NCBI GenBank assembly: GCA_007115705.1
Contig: QXEO01000553.1
Span: 10,624,910-10,688,909 of the forward strand
DNA length: 64,000 bases
DNA from: Dactylis glomerata
Lineage: Eukaryota > Streptophyta > Magnoliopsida > Poales > Poaceae
Reading direction: 5' to 3'
Shown here: piece by piece, positions 1 through 10,635 of the stretch
How the letters are laid out: each line of letters opens with the position of its first letter
Numbering within the stretch: the first letter of the stretch is position 1
Program-made: the position numbers and the translations under genes
The notes under the pieces: generated by a model
Told to the model about the DNA's origin: nothing
The model's database searches: none
Seen by the model: only the letters and a program-made list of their open reading frames with translations

Positions 1-180
1 CCGTCAGAGTTGTCAGGCTTGTTCATCAAAACCCCTTGCGAAATATTATCATGAAAATAAGTCGAAAGACCAAGTCGAAGATTTAAAGATATGAAGAAGT
101 CGAAGAGTTGATCAAGTCGAAGATTTAAAGATTAGAGATTCAACCCGAATCTGCAATTCTGGTAGAATCTCAGGGGCTAC
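1..180 (+). mobile_element. 3' internal end of a K-family gypsy element
   Basis: This stretch is the reverse-complement match of the sequence flanking the left LTR of K2 (25677-25860): both share the phrase around GTTCATCAAAACCCCTTGCG and a purine-rich end (CAGGGGCTAC here, CGGGGGCTAC in K2) that directly abuts the LTR and serves as polypurine tract. It is therefore the last part of an element whose body lies left of the window. No coding sequence is seen. Confidence 0.8.
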
Positions 181-515
181 TGACAAGGGTATAGCTAATA
201 GAGCCCGCTAGTTGAGTACCCCTGAGGCCCGTTAAGCTAGGCCCAATTGTAATGATAGTCGAGATACGAGTCCTTACCGTATGTCGATATTGTAATCTGT
301 ATCGGACCCTACCCGATCCTCGAGACCTGGCCACCTATATATAGGGGCCAGGAGGGGACGGTGTAGGCCAGATTGAAAGCAAGCCAGGTTCAACACCCAA
401 GTTTACTTTCGATATACACCTATTTCGACTAACCTTACCTTCGAGTTCATCCGACGCCCTATCACCCCGATCCTAAGTCTTTCATCTAGGACATTTGTCG
501 AGTTAACCCTCGTCA
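181..515 (+). repeat. 3' LTR (or solo LTR) of a K-family gypsy element
   Basis: The 335-bp repeat starts TGACAAGGGTATAG and ends ACCCTCGTCA (TG...CA). It carries a TATA box (CTATATATAGG near 335-345). Related copies lie at 13788-14166 and 61216-61576 (plus) and at 25343-25676 and 46535-46867 (minus). It follows a polypurine tract and no primer site follows it, so it is a 3' LTR. Its 5' partner and left TSD lie outside the window. Confidence 0.88.
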
Positions 516-600
516 CTGATACTCCTATAGGATGCAGTTTTTGGGCAAAAATGTAGCTGAGGTGAACGACATTTGACCAGAATTCCTACCAAGATGAAAC

Positions 601-1560
601 TTTTTTTTAAACGAGACAAAAGCTTTGCCTTTTTTATTAATTAAGAAGAAGAGAGTTTTTTTTTGCGAAAATAAGAAGAAGAGAGTTGTCCGGGTAATTA
701 ACAGAAAACCAGGCTAGAACCGATACAACCGGGGCAAAGCCCACACAACACCATCCAACTAAGACGAGACGATCTCCTACCAAAGCCGAAGAGAAGACGC
801 CATGAGTGCTATGGGAAAAACAAACACGGGACGTTTCAACGAAGATAAAGAAGTCAACCCTCTAGAAGAGTTGCGCCACAAGATGCCAACCACGAACATC
901 GAGACAACCTCGTCACCCGAGACAAGGTCTCGATGCACACAACACTGAGAGCCTTCGGGGCCGCCGCCCCGATATCCAACTGCTCTACCACGCTCGGCAG
1001 ACCCCCAACACCACCTTCCGGGACCGCCGTCCTGACATACCACTGCTCGAGCTCGAGCCACAACGCCGCACGACCCAGCCACCCGCAACCCAAGCTGCAC
1101 AGGGCAAACTGCCCGTAGACCACGACAATCGCACCAACATCCGGAGCCGCTGCCTCGGCCTAAAAGTCGAATTGCCTCCTCTAAGACAGTGTCGACCGAG
1201 CCGACAGTCTCGCCGCACAGCGACACAAGACAGTCACCCAAGCCATGCAAGCAACTGCTCCGCCTCATGAAGCATCTGCCCACCATAGATCCCGAGGCCG
1301 CCGCCTCGACGCACATTCACCATCCAGGGCCGCTGCCCCGACGTCCTCGACCCCAACGCAGGAGAAGCCACGCACAACCGCCAAAGCTAACTCTCTAAGA
1401 CGACGCCCACAAGAGGGATACAATGTTGACGCCGTCGTCGCCTGCTCCGGCTGACGGAAGCTTGAGTTTTCATCCGAAGAGATCGAGCCACAATCAGAAT
1501 AGGAAATCCACGATGATACCTCCAAAAAAGGGAAACGACGTCCCCTCCTCAGTCCTCATG
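601..1560 (-). mobile_element. LINE-like 3' untranslated region with A-rich tail
   Basis: Read on the minus strand, this GC-rich stretch ends in an A-run (the T-run at 600-608) preceded by the phrase GGCAAAGCTTTTGTCTCGTT, which I recall from 3' ends of Triticeae LINEs. A second A-rich run lies at 656-664, where AAGAAGAAGAGAGTT is duplicated. Frames are open on both strands only because of base composition; no endonuclease or RT motif is visible, so this would be the 3' UTR of a 5'-truncated copy. It lies upstream of the glycosyltransferase in the opposite orientation. The left boundary is clear, the right one is not. The LINE assignment is from memory of similar tails. Confidence 0.5.
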
Positions 1561-1771
1561 TGGCGTCTAATCTTTAAGGTTGCAGGGTAGTAACATTTCT
1601 AATTCCAGGTGGGAATTGCGGGAATCTGGTAGGATTTCATCTCATCCGAACAACAAGAATAGACACAGCAATAATGTACAGTATATCGGTGTCAAAGTTT
1701 CTAGCTTTCCCAAAGAGTGAAAAGAGAGTCCGTGAGCCGCCGTTCCCCTCCGATCTGAATCATCCGCGGCG

Positions 1772-3181
1772 ATGGAATCTCCATCTCCGGTCGCCGTCGT
1801 GACGGTGCCGTTCCCGGCGCAGGGCCACCTGAACCAGCTGCTGCACCTGTCGCTGCTGCTCGCGGGTCGGGGCATCCCCGTGCACTTCGCCGCGCCGGAG
1901 CCGCACCTCCGGGAGGCCCGCGCGCGCGTGCACGGCTGGGACGCGGCGGCGCTCCACGCCATCCGCTTCCGCGCGCTCGACGTCCCGGCGCACGCCTCCC
2001 CGGACCCCGACCCCTCCTCGCCGTTCCCGACGCACATGCAGCCACTCTTCGAGGCCTTCTGCGACGGCGGCGGCGCGCGGTCCTCGCTCGCGGCGCTCCT
2101 TGAGGAGCTCTCGGCGTCCCACCGCCGCGTCGTCGTCCTGCACGACCGCATGGCGGCGTTCGCGGCTGGGGAGGCCGCGCGGCTGCCCAACGGCGAGGCG
2201 CTCGGAGTGCACTGCCTCGCCGCGTCCTACAACGTCGGGTGGATGGACCCCGGCCACCGCCTCCTGCGGGAGCACGGGATGGTGTTCAACCCGGCCGACG
2301 CCTGCGCGACCAGGGAGTTCGTGGCGCTCGCCAAGCGGATGGGCCAGGAGCGCCGCCGCGCGCCCGGCGCCGGCATGTTGGTGAACACCTGCCGCGCGCT
2401 CGAGGGCGAGTTCCTCGACGTTCTCGCCGCCCAGAGCGCTTCCTCCTCCGACGGCCACAAGCTGTTCGCGGTCGGTCCTCTGAACCCGCTGCTAAACCCC
2501 GTCCTCGACGCGGACGCACGGGCTCCGGCGGAGCGACACCCGTGCCTGGAGTGGCTCGACAAGCAGCCGCCGTCGTCGGTGCTGTACATTTCGTTCGGCA
2601 CGACGTCGTCTCTTCGGGCAGAGCAAGTCAGAGAGCTGGCCACCGCACTCCGCGACAGCAACCAGCGGTTCCTCTGGGCGCTCCGCGATGCCGACCGCGC
2701 CGACATGCGCGAGTCCGGCGGCGAGCGCGAACTCGCGGCGGCGGCGCGGTCCCTGCTCGGCGACGCGACGGCGCAAGGGACGGGCGTCTTGGTCACCGGG
2801 TGGGCGCCGCAGCTGGAGATCCTGTCGCACGGCGCGACGGCGGCGTTCATGAGCCACTGCGGGTGGAACTCCACGGTGGAGGGGCTGAGCCAGGGGAAGG
2901 CCATCCTGGCGTGGCCGATGCACAGCGACCAGCCGTGGGACGCGGAGCTCGTGTGCAAGTACCTCCGGGCGGGCCTCCTTGTGCGGCCGTGGGAGGAGCG
3001 CGGGGACGTCACGCCGGCGGCCGCCATCCGCGGGGCCATCGAGAGGGTGATGCGATCGGAGGAAGGCGTGGCCGTGCGGGGGAGGGCGAGGGCGCTCGGG
3101 GACGCCGTCCGCGCCGCCGTGGCCGACGGCGGGTCGTCGAGCCGTGACCTGGACGACCTTGTTGCGTACGTGAAGAGGTGA
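1772..3181 (+). CDS. cisZOG: cis-zeatin O-glucosyltransferase-like UDP-glycosyltransferase (GT1)
   Basis: The 469-residue intronless protein belongs to the plant family 1 UDP-glycosyltransferases. The N-terminal acceptor domain opens with PFPAQGHLNQLLHLSLLLA, in which His19 is the expected catalytic base; Asp125 (VLHDRM) is its likely partner. The C-terminal PSPG box spans residues 344-387 (starts WAPQLEIL, contains HCGWNS, ends with Gln387, the residue usually linked to UDP-glucose). Overall wording, length and lack of introns match the zeatin O-glucosyltransferase branch, closest to maize and rice cis-zeatin enzymes, which store the cytokinin as an O-glucoside in the cytosol. The ATG sits in a good context (GCGGCGATGG). 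No frameshift or lost key residue is seen. The acceptor is inferred from family resemblance; another small-molecule acceptor remains possible. Confidence 0.88.
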   Translation: MESPSPVAVVTVPFPAQGHLNQLLHLSLLLAGRGIPVHFAAPEPHLREARARVHGWDAAALHAIRFRALDVPAHASPDPDPSSPFPTHMQPLFEAFCDGGGARSSLAALLEELSASHRRVVVLHDRMAAFAAGEAARLPNGEALGVHCLAASYNVGWMDPGHRLLREHGMVFNPADACATREFVALAKRMGQERRRAPGAGMLVNTCRALEGEFLDVLAAQSASSSDGHKLFAVGPLNPLLNPVLDADARAPAERHPCLEWLDKQPPSSVLYISFGTTSSLRAEQVRELATALRDSNQRFLWALRDADRADMRESGGERELAAAARSLLGDATAQGTGVLVTGWAPQLEILSHGATAAFMSHCGWNSTVEGLSQGKAILAWPMHSDQPWDAELVCKYLRAGLLVRPWEERGDVTPAAAIRGAIERVMRSEEGVAVRGRARALGDAVRAAVADGGSSSRDLDDLVAYVKR

Positions 3182-4386
3182 CCGATAAGATACGCGATGC
3201 ATCACTCGATGTGGAGCTGGAGTTTAAACATTCATGGCCGCTCTTGAAGCTTTTGATTCGAATTAGCAGTCGCTGAAACTGTGGCGGCGTGGCAACTGGC
3301 AACTGACGAGTGCTGTACTGCTGCTGACTCGAACTAGCAATGTCGGCACATACTGTGATGTACTGATCTTCTTTGTTCAGGCTAGGGATTGGTAGTGCTT
3401 CCTCCATGTTTCCCACAGATGGACCACGCCCACGGAACTATGAAATATTTTTGGAAAATTTGGTCATACCGTCATAGTGATACTAGATGCGTCTATCGTG
3501 ACACATATTCAAGTCCTAGTTCGATGACATAGTGAATAAACAATAAAAGGCAAATCCGGTTAAATAAAGTACTGAAATCCAAGTATATGATATGCATAGT
3601 ACATGAGTGGTAAAAAAAATATTTAATAGGAATTAATATCATTAGAATGTGCTTTCCAATAGGAGTCCAATGATATCGTTCCAAATTTAAAAAGTTACAG
3701 CATTTTTTGAATCAAATGTATACATACGCGAATTAGTGTGTCTATTCATTCATTTTAGTTTGAATGTAGTCCATATTAAGATGTCCAAAACATTTTAAAA
3801 TTTGAAACGGAGGGTGTTTTCGTATATGAGATAATTTGGATACAACTATTCAAATTATTGGTCAAACATAAATCTTGAAAAACACGATGATCTTGTTCAT
3901 AAGAACGGAGTGCGTAATATTACACTAATTTTCCTTTTCTTCCGAGTTATAGATAAAAAAGGCTTCTTTGTATTATGTGGCATGGTAGATGCCTTTTTTA
4001 TTTAATGTATAGTACTCCCAAGCATGGTCCATGGAAATGTAAAGCATGCTCGTATGAAAATTTCTAAGGCCTAATGTGGAGCGAAACTTCCGTGGTCACA
4101 CTGATTTTACATTTATCCCAAGCAGGACGTAACACTGCAATTTGTGTGTGTTATTCATACAAAATGATTTTTAAGTTGTAAGAATGGAGGCACACCCGAA
4201 GCATTAGCAGCAAGCTCGTGTCATCTGAAAAAAATGGAATTAACCAAAATAAAGTTCAGGCGAATAATATATTGAGCTGATATACTGCAGCATAACCGGA
4301 AAATATCGCCGTCTTATCTGAGCCGCGGAGCCCAAAGGGGAAAAACCCAAAGAGAGCAGAGCTGAACCCCGCCGCCAGCCGCCGGG
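3182..4386. other. Intergenic region between UGT and pseudouridine synthase
   Basis: After the UGT stop there is AT-rich sequence with AATAAA-like words near 3534, 3541 and 3565 that could serve as polyadenylation signals. A Stowaway MITE remnant lies at 3715-3815. The last 100 bp before 4387 turn GC-rich and are the probable 5' UTR and promoter of the next gene. No other gene is seen. Confidence 0.6.
3715..3815 (+). mobile_element. Decayed Stowaway MITE
   Basis: The run around ATTCATTCATTTTAG, GAATGTAGTCCATATT and the terminal GAAACGGAGGG matches the right half and terminal repeat of Triticeae Stowaway elements (termini CTCCCTCCGT/ACGGAGGGAG). The left terminal repeat is not recognisable, so boundaries are approximate. 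Confidence 0.6.
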
Positions 4387-7300
4387 ATGCCGAAGCCCGC
4401 GGCGTCCTTGGCTTCCCTCCTGCCGCAGCTATGGCACCGCCCCTTCCCGCCGCCTCCCCGCCTCCGGCGTGCCCTCTCCTCCACCTCCTCCACGCTCCTC
4501 ACCGCCCGCCACATCCCACGCAGCCGCTTCCGCTCCTCCCCCACCACGCACCTCGGCGCCGCCGCCACCGCGGTAACCACCGCCGCTGACCATCTAGAAA
4601 CCCCGGCAGCCACCTTGTAAGCTCCCCTCAACCCTGCCCCTGTACTCACCGAACAGATTCTAATCTGCAAGCAATACGCTGATGGTGTTGGTGTCTACTG
4701 TTCTGCAGGTATCCAGCGTACGACAGGCTCCTGCCTTGCCCCTCGCAAGACTACCCTCCGAGGATCGAGCACCTCGTCGCGCGGGAAGACGAGGTCGCCG
4801 GGGAGTTCATCTCCAGGTCGCTCAGCCTCCCTCCACTGTAAGCAAGCACTCCTATGCTCTATCTGTCACGCTAGCTTGGTGGAAGGTAAAATGCATAGGC
4901 CGATTTAGTAACATTGTGGGTGTGAAGGTACGTTGCAGACCTCATCAAGTTTGGGGCCGTGTACTACGCTCTTGTTGCGCCGCAGCCACCTCCCTACGCT
5001 GCTCCTGAGCATGTTAGGATCTTTAGAGAGGTGACCGAGCCTTCGTTGCTGCGCCGGAGGGCGTCCATTAAAGGGAAGACCGTGAGGGAGGCGCAGAAGA
5101 CGTTCCGTGTGACGGGCCCTGACCAGCACCTTGAGGCCGGTACATATCTGCGGGTTCATGTGCATCCCAAACGGTTCCCTAGGTAATTTTTTCAAGGTAT
5201 TTTTATCTGATAGGATGGTTTGCATTACTGATCGCTTTGAGTTTCACACTCTGAACTGCTGTGATGCTGACTGGGAAAAATCGGCTCAGACGCTAATGAG
5301 TCCGTGGTTTATCAAATATTGTCAGGAATTATGAAATTGACTGGAAATCCAGGGTGGTGGCGACCACTGATAGTTATGTTGTCCTCAATAAGCCAGCTGC
5401 AACAGCAGTATGATTCTCTTTCCTTCCCTTTTTCCCTGGTGTTTGCATCTATTGTAAATTTCCAAGGCGATGCATATATGAGAATTCACAGTGCTCGTTA
5501 ATTTTCTGCAAGTAACAATCTGGTTTCTCTAATTTACCTTACCATGTATTATCTCTGGCTTCAAATTTCTACTGATTGTGTAATCCATTTACTCCACTGA
5601 ATGATGGCTTCGTTAAATTGAACTGTAACTAAATTTTGGCTTCATAAAGTTTAAATAACTAAATACCACTGATGCATGTAAGAGATTACACAAGCGTAAA
5701 ATAAGATTATTCAAGGATCAGGATTTTGTAGTTTCAGTTCTTGGAGCTGGTGGTATACAGTTAGTGCATTAGGCCATAGGCCACGGCTAGAAGTTTAAGA
5801 GTACAAAATCTAAACTGATATCCTTTGATAAATTTTCAATATGTAGGTAGGAGGATCAACTGATAACATTGAGGAATCCTGCGTGGTTTTTACTTCGCGT
5901 GCATTAGGACTAGAGAGCCCTTTAATGACAACCCATCAGATTGACAACTGTTCTGAGGGCTGGTTTGTCTTTCACCACCTTATATAAACCGCATGTTGTA
6001 CACTGCAAATAACTAACCCCATCATTTTTCTCTTAATTTGAGAATTTACAGTGTGGTGCTGTCTAAAACGAAGGAATTCTGCTCAGTTTTCCATGGATTA
6101 ATAAGGGTACATTCTTTTATTGCTCACGGTAGCGTGATGTTGCATGTGAACCGCTAGTGACAGTGTAAAGTTTTCTTTCTGCAACAGGAAAGACAGGTTA
6201 AGAAACTTTATCTTGCGCTTACAACAGAACCTGTGTCTTCAGGAATAATTACTCATTACATGCGTCCCCTTAATCGTGCCCCCAGACTAGTTTCAGAAGG
6301 TAATCCCTGAATCGCAGTTTCTTGCTTCTAGTATGGTTGACTGTTAAAATTGTTGGCTTCAGTTTACATTTATTTATGTTGCAATTCGCTAACATATTAG
6401 AGTTCAGGTTAAGTCTCTAACTAAACATATATGGGATAAGACCAGTAACACACCATCATCAAATTGCACCAGTTGTCATTAATTTGTTAGATATCAATGG
6501 TTCACATATAAGACCCTCATACTTGTAAGATTTTTTGTGCACCTCACTAGTGACCACTCATTAGTTCGTAGCAATGCTATTTGGATGTTGAAGAATTAAG
6601 CAGTCCTTCTTGATCTGACTAAAACTAGTACACTGCATAAACTTCTACCATGACTTGTAGCATCTAAAGTTATAGACTAATCGGTGATTTGTTTATTGTC
6701 TTACCTTTCGATAGTATACCAGCCATGCATAGATAATCTGCTGGCCTATATTATTATATTAATGCTTTTGTTATACTTTACCAGATCATATTGGAGGATG
6801 GTATCTCTGTCAAATGGAGATATTAGAATGTAAAAAGGTTCCATGGCCAAAATCGTTGATAACAAAAGTCCACAAAGTCGACAACTGTGAGTGGCCCAAA
6901 CAAGAAGCTGCCTATGAATGCAAGATCAATCTCATGACAGGAAAAACCCATCAGGTACTGTATCTTTCTTTTTTTGAACTAATTGTTTCTTTATTTAAGG
7001 TTTAACATTTATCTGTGATGCTATCAAACCCTATTCTGTGGAAAGGACACTGTTAAAGACTTGTTTTTCTTCCGTAGACTAAGAGAATCAAAACTAACAG
7101 GCTCTTTGTTAGGAATAGGATACTCTGATATAAAGTGTAAAACACTATTTGCCTATTTCTGCTTTTCATATCTAATGTAATCAGAACATTTACATGGATC
7201 ATGAGGGATGCTGGTTTCATGGAACAATAGTGCTTCATTTTATATTGACTGCATAAAGCTCTAATACTTCTCATATTCAAAACTGGTATAAGAAGCTCCC

Positions 7301-9977
7301 TGTGTTTCCTTCTTGATGCTTGGATACGGAATACTAGCACACAATTTCTCTTAAGCTAAATCTGCAGTTATCTTCTTGTTGCATTGAAGTCCAGCATTGC
7401 TTATGTTATGGTCGGGCTCCAGTAGGCCCAATAGTGGACCGGATTAAGGGCTTAGCCCAAGTTATTTAGGGTTTCGAGTAGCTAGCCTATTATATAAACA
7501 CATGTACCCCTTCGTTTTATGACAAGCAATAAACATAATCTTTATTGCCGACTCCCAAAGGAGTCGGTCTCTCAACCCTAGCTGTCGCCCCCAACCCTAG
7601 CCGCCGCCTCCATCCAGCTCTCGCGACGGCGCCGACTCGTCGGCGCCCTCGCCTCCGCTCTCACGCAGCTCCCTCCTTCCCCTACAACCTCCGCCCTAGG
7701 CCTGGTAGAGTAGTTGATTCTACCAATTTGGTATCAGCTTGCTCTCGTTCGATCATGTCGTCTTCACCGCCCTCCACCACCGTCGCCGCTGTGCCCAGGA
7801 CCTCCGCGCCGCCGTCGACGACCACCTCGGGGGCGCTCACGCCGCTGCCCCCCGGACCGCTCTTCCCCACCACGACATCCGCCCCCGCGTCGTCTGTCGT
7901 CATCTACACGCCCGAGCAGATGAGCGGGATCATCAATGACCTCGTCACCGCCGTCCAAGGGATCAGGCTGTTCCTGATCGGATCCCAAGGGCCGCCTACA
8001 CCGCCGCAGCCGGCCGCCGTCACCGGTCCGCCATGGATCCCGGCGTTCCCGATCCCGCCGCTGCAGCATCAACCGCCCGCGCCCCTGCCGTGGCTGCAGT
8101 GGCAGCCGCCGATCACCACCGGCCCGGCCCCCGCCGCTTCGACCGGTGTCCCGATTCAACACGTCCGCTTCCCCTCGTCGCCATCACCACTTCTGGCGTG
8201 GCTCACCGAGTCGTCGCCTCCACCGGTCTATACGACGACCGGGGATCAGCCGCGGCCTCCTCACTCGGACGTCACCTCCTCAGGCTTCGCCCCTCCCCCC
8301 CCCCGCGGCTCGCGCTGAGCCGTACATTCATGGCGGCGCTGCCCCGACGCCTCCCCGCTACGCCAAACTCGAGTTCGCCACCTACGACGGCTCGGAGGAC
8401 CCCCTCAACTGGCTCAACCAGTGCGAGCAGTTCTTCCGTGGGCAGCGCACACTGGCGTCCGACCGCATGTGGATCACCTACTACCACCTCCGCGGCGCCG
8501 GCGGCGCCGCCCAGACATGGTACTACGCCCTCGAGCAGGACGAGGGCGGGATGCCTCCGTGGGAGCGATTCCGCGACCTCTGTCTCCTCCGGTTTGGCCC
8601 CCCGATACGCGGGAGCCGATTGGCCGAGCTGGGCCGCCTACCCTTCACCTCCTCGGTGCAGGACTTCGCCGACCGCTTCCAGACCTTGGCGTGCCATGCG
8701 CCTGGCGTCACGGCTCGCCAGCGTGCCGAGCTGTTCGTCGGCGGCCTGCCGGACCACATTCGCGTCGACGTGGAGATGCGTGAACCGCAAGACCTGCAGT
8801 CGGCCATGTACTACGCCCGCGCTTTCGAGCAGCGCGCCCTGGCCATGCAGCAGGCCTTCCCGGCCAGCGACGTTTGGCCGCCCGCCTGCCCTTCGCCGAC
8901 ACCATCAGGCCAGGCGCTCACGGCCTTGACTTCTGCAGGGCGCTCCGATCCAGCAGCGACGCGGCCGTTCCGTCGGTTGACCACGGCCGAACAGCTCGAG
9001 CGCCGTCGTAAAGGGCTGTACTTCAACTGCGACGAGCTCTACGTAAAGGGCCACGTTTGCCCCCGCCTGTTCTACTTGGAGACCGTAGACGACGTTGCGG
9101 CTGATGACGTCGCAGCTGGGCTGGCCGACGCGGCCGTCTCCAAGGCCGACGCCGTTCCGGGATGAGTTCCGCCAGCAGTTTCTAGATGTTCAGCTCGAGG
9201 ACGAGCTGTTTGAGAAGGCGGGGAGAAATGTTATGGTCGGGCTCCAGTAGGCCCAATAGTGGACCGGATTAAGGGCTTAGCCCAAGTTATTTAGGGTTTC
9301 GAGTAGCTAGCCTATTATATAAACACATGTACCCCTTCGTTTTATGACAAGCAATAAACATAATCTTTATTGCCGACTCCCAAAGGAGTCGGTCTCTCAA
9401 CCCTAGCCGCCGCCCCCAACCCTAGCCGCCGCCTCCTTCCAGCTCTCGCGACGGCGCCGACTCGCCGGCGCCCTCGCCTCCGCTCTCACGCAGCTCCCTC
9501 CTTACCCTACAACCTCCGCCCTAGGCTTGGTAGAGTAGTTGATTCTACCAGCTTAGGTTTTTGAAATTGAACAAATGTCAACATGCAGCTATTTCACTCA
9601 TTTGTACATCCTTCTCTACAATGTTGCGCATAACCATGCCAGTGTGTAACTTGTTATATTCAATGATTCAGATAAGAGCACAACTGGCTGCTATAGGAGC
9701 TCCAATTGTAGGGGATTCTGCATACATGACAGCGGCAATTGCAGTGAAGGCTAACCCGAGCATAAACCCATATGGTAGGGCGAGCTTGAATTACAGCACT
9801 GAAGAGGAAAAGGCTGCTGCTGTTGAAGCCTGGGTTGCTTGTCATGGAAAGGAACCGAAATCCGTAATTGGTCTGCAAGCATCGGAGATCTCGTGGGAGT
9901 ATGAAGGCGAGCGCCACTATCACAAGGCTGGGATCCCTTGGTGGCGGCAAGATGCGGTGGAGTCTGACCTGGTATGA
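4387..9977 (+). CDS. RNA pseudouridine synthase, RluA family, chloroplast type (nine exons)
   Basis: I assembled nine exons: 4387-4616, 4709-4837, 4928-5182, 5326-5407, 5847-5962, 6052-6106, 6188-6299, 6785-6954 and 9672-9977. All introns start GT and end AG, and the joined frame is 1455 nt (484 residues) with no stop. The N-terminus is rich in Ser, Pro, Ala and Arg, as for a chloroplast transit peptide. Exon 3 has an S4-like stretch (IKFGAVYYAL). Exon 5 carries the RluA-type active-site motif HQIDNCSEG, with Asp265 as the presumed nucleophile. Exons 6-9 give the rest of the fold (LYLALTT, YECKINLMTGKTHQIRAQL). The protein resembles the rice product annotated as RNA pseudouridine synthase 6, chloroplastic, which would convert uridine to pseudouridine in organellar RNA. 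Intron 8 (2717 bp) is enlarged by a retrotransposon but both splice sites are intact. Function is by family resemblance. Confidence 0.88.
7404..7725 (+). repeat. 5' LTR of the TR-GAG element
   Basis: Starts TGTTATGGTC and ends GATTCTACCA. It contains TATA-like TATTATATAAAC (about 7490-7500) and AATAAA (about 7529), so it brings promoter and polyadenylation signals into intron 8 in the gene's sense orientation. Confidence 0.93.
7755..9165 (+). pseudogene. Ty3/gypsy Gag split by a frameshift at a C10 run
   Basis: The N-terminal part starts at ATG 7755 and is rich in Ser, Thr and Pro; it runs to 8318. The capsid part is in another frame (to 9165): KLEFATYDGSEDPLNWLNQC begins the retrotransposon gag domain, followed by the WERFRDLCLLRFGPP block and a Cys-poor remnant of a zinc knuckle (NCDELYVKGHVC). 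The two frames meet at a run of ten C at 8295-8304 in the Pro-rich linker, so slippage there most simply explains the break. Programmed frameshifting or a base-count error are alternatives. The interior keeps no other retroviral enzyme. Confidence 0.8.
9229..9550 (+). repeat. 3' LTR of the TR-GAG element
   Basis: Same length as the 5' LTR; about six substitutions were counted, all in the last half. It ends in GATTCTACCA and is followed by the duplicated GCTTA, after which intron 8 resumes. Confidence 0.93.
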
Positions 9978-10635
9978 GCAGTGACCTATGTATCTCAGAA
10001 CTCTGTCCCTGAAAACACTGCTCCCTTAACCCGAAGGACGCCCATGTTCTCTCGGTGGAGGGAAGGATCCATGGGGGCTCACTCGGCTGACAAAGAGAAA
10101 CATGCCCAACATATTGACATTGCTTTTGGGCTGGAAGCCTCGCCACGTGCAGCAAGAATCTTAAGCACACTAAAGATGTTCAGACAGAATGTTCTATATC
10201 CCAGGTGTAGCTGACTGGTGCTGCAAGCTGTAATTGCTGAAGTGGGCGCAGTGTTGCACTGTCAATGCATTTTTTTTTTCCAAAAACTTTTTCCTTGCAG
10301 TTTTTAGCCTGGTTTCGGCCAGGTGCTGTAGATTTCTGAAATGTTACTAGTCTGTACTCTGTACTCCCCTATACCGACTTGTCCTTTTGCACCCTGGCCA
10401 GAAGTTGAAAGGAAATTGATTCGGTGCGGACTTTTGAGCGGAAGCGCGGGTGTTGGCCCATTCTAGATGTGCGATGCCTTTCCTGATTCAACGAGGCCTA
10501 GAAAGGAGGGGCGAATTTTGTTCCATTTTTTGGCTGGTTGTCGTCTCAGATCCTAATCGTGTAGACCATGTTCCACGTGCGTAGTCTGCAGCAGCATCAG
10601 AACGTGGTTTGGTCGCTGAGATAATCTGCAGCTTA
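9978..10635. other. 3' flank of the pseudouridine synthase gene
   Basis: This is the 3' UTR and intergenic sequence up to the PIF/Harbinger element. It has a T-run near 10270. Short open frames occur on both strands but none resembles a known protein. Confidence 0.5.

Larger units (their letters stand above)
7404..9550 (+). mobile_element. TR-GAG: gag-only gypsy LTR retrotransposon in intron 8
   Basis: Two 322-bp LTRs (7404-7725 and 9229-9550) bound a 1.5-kb interior, flanked by the perfect 5-bp duplication GCTTA (7399-7403 and 9551-9555). The LTRs differ at about six positions by eye. A primer site TGGTATCAG (7729-7737) matches the start of the initiator tRNA-Met complement, and a polypurine stretch GGCGGGGAGAAA precedes the 3' LTR. 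The interior codes for Gag, then about 70 bp corresponding to the extreme C-terminus of a gypsy polyprotein (TPFRDEF...LEDELFEKAG) in another frame; protease, RT, RNase H and integrase are absent. This is the layout of terminal-repeat elements with a GAG domain (TR-GAG). It lies in the same orientation as the host gene. Confidence 0.93.

Noticed and set aside
777..1316. Minus-strand open frame of 179 codons as a protein gene
   Set aside because: No known domain, odd composition, both strands open because of GC-rich simple words, and it sits in LINE-like 3' UTR.
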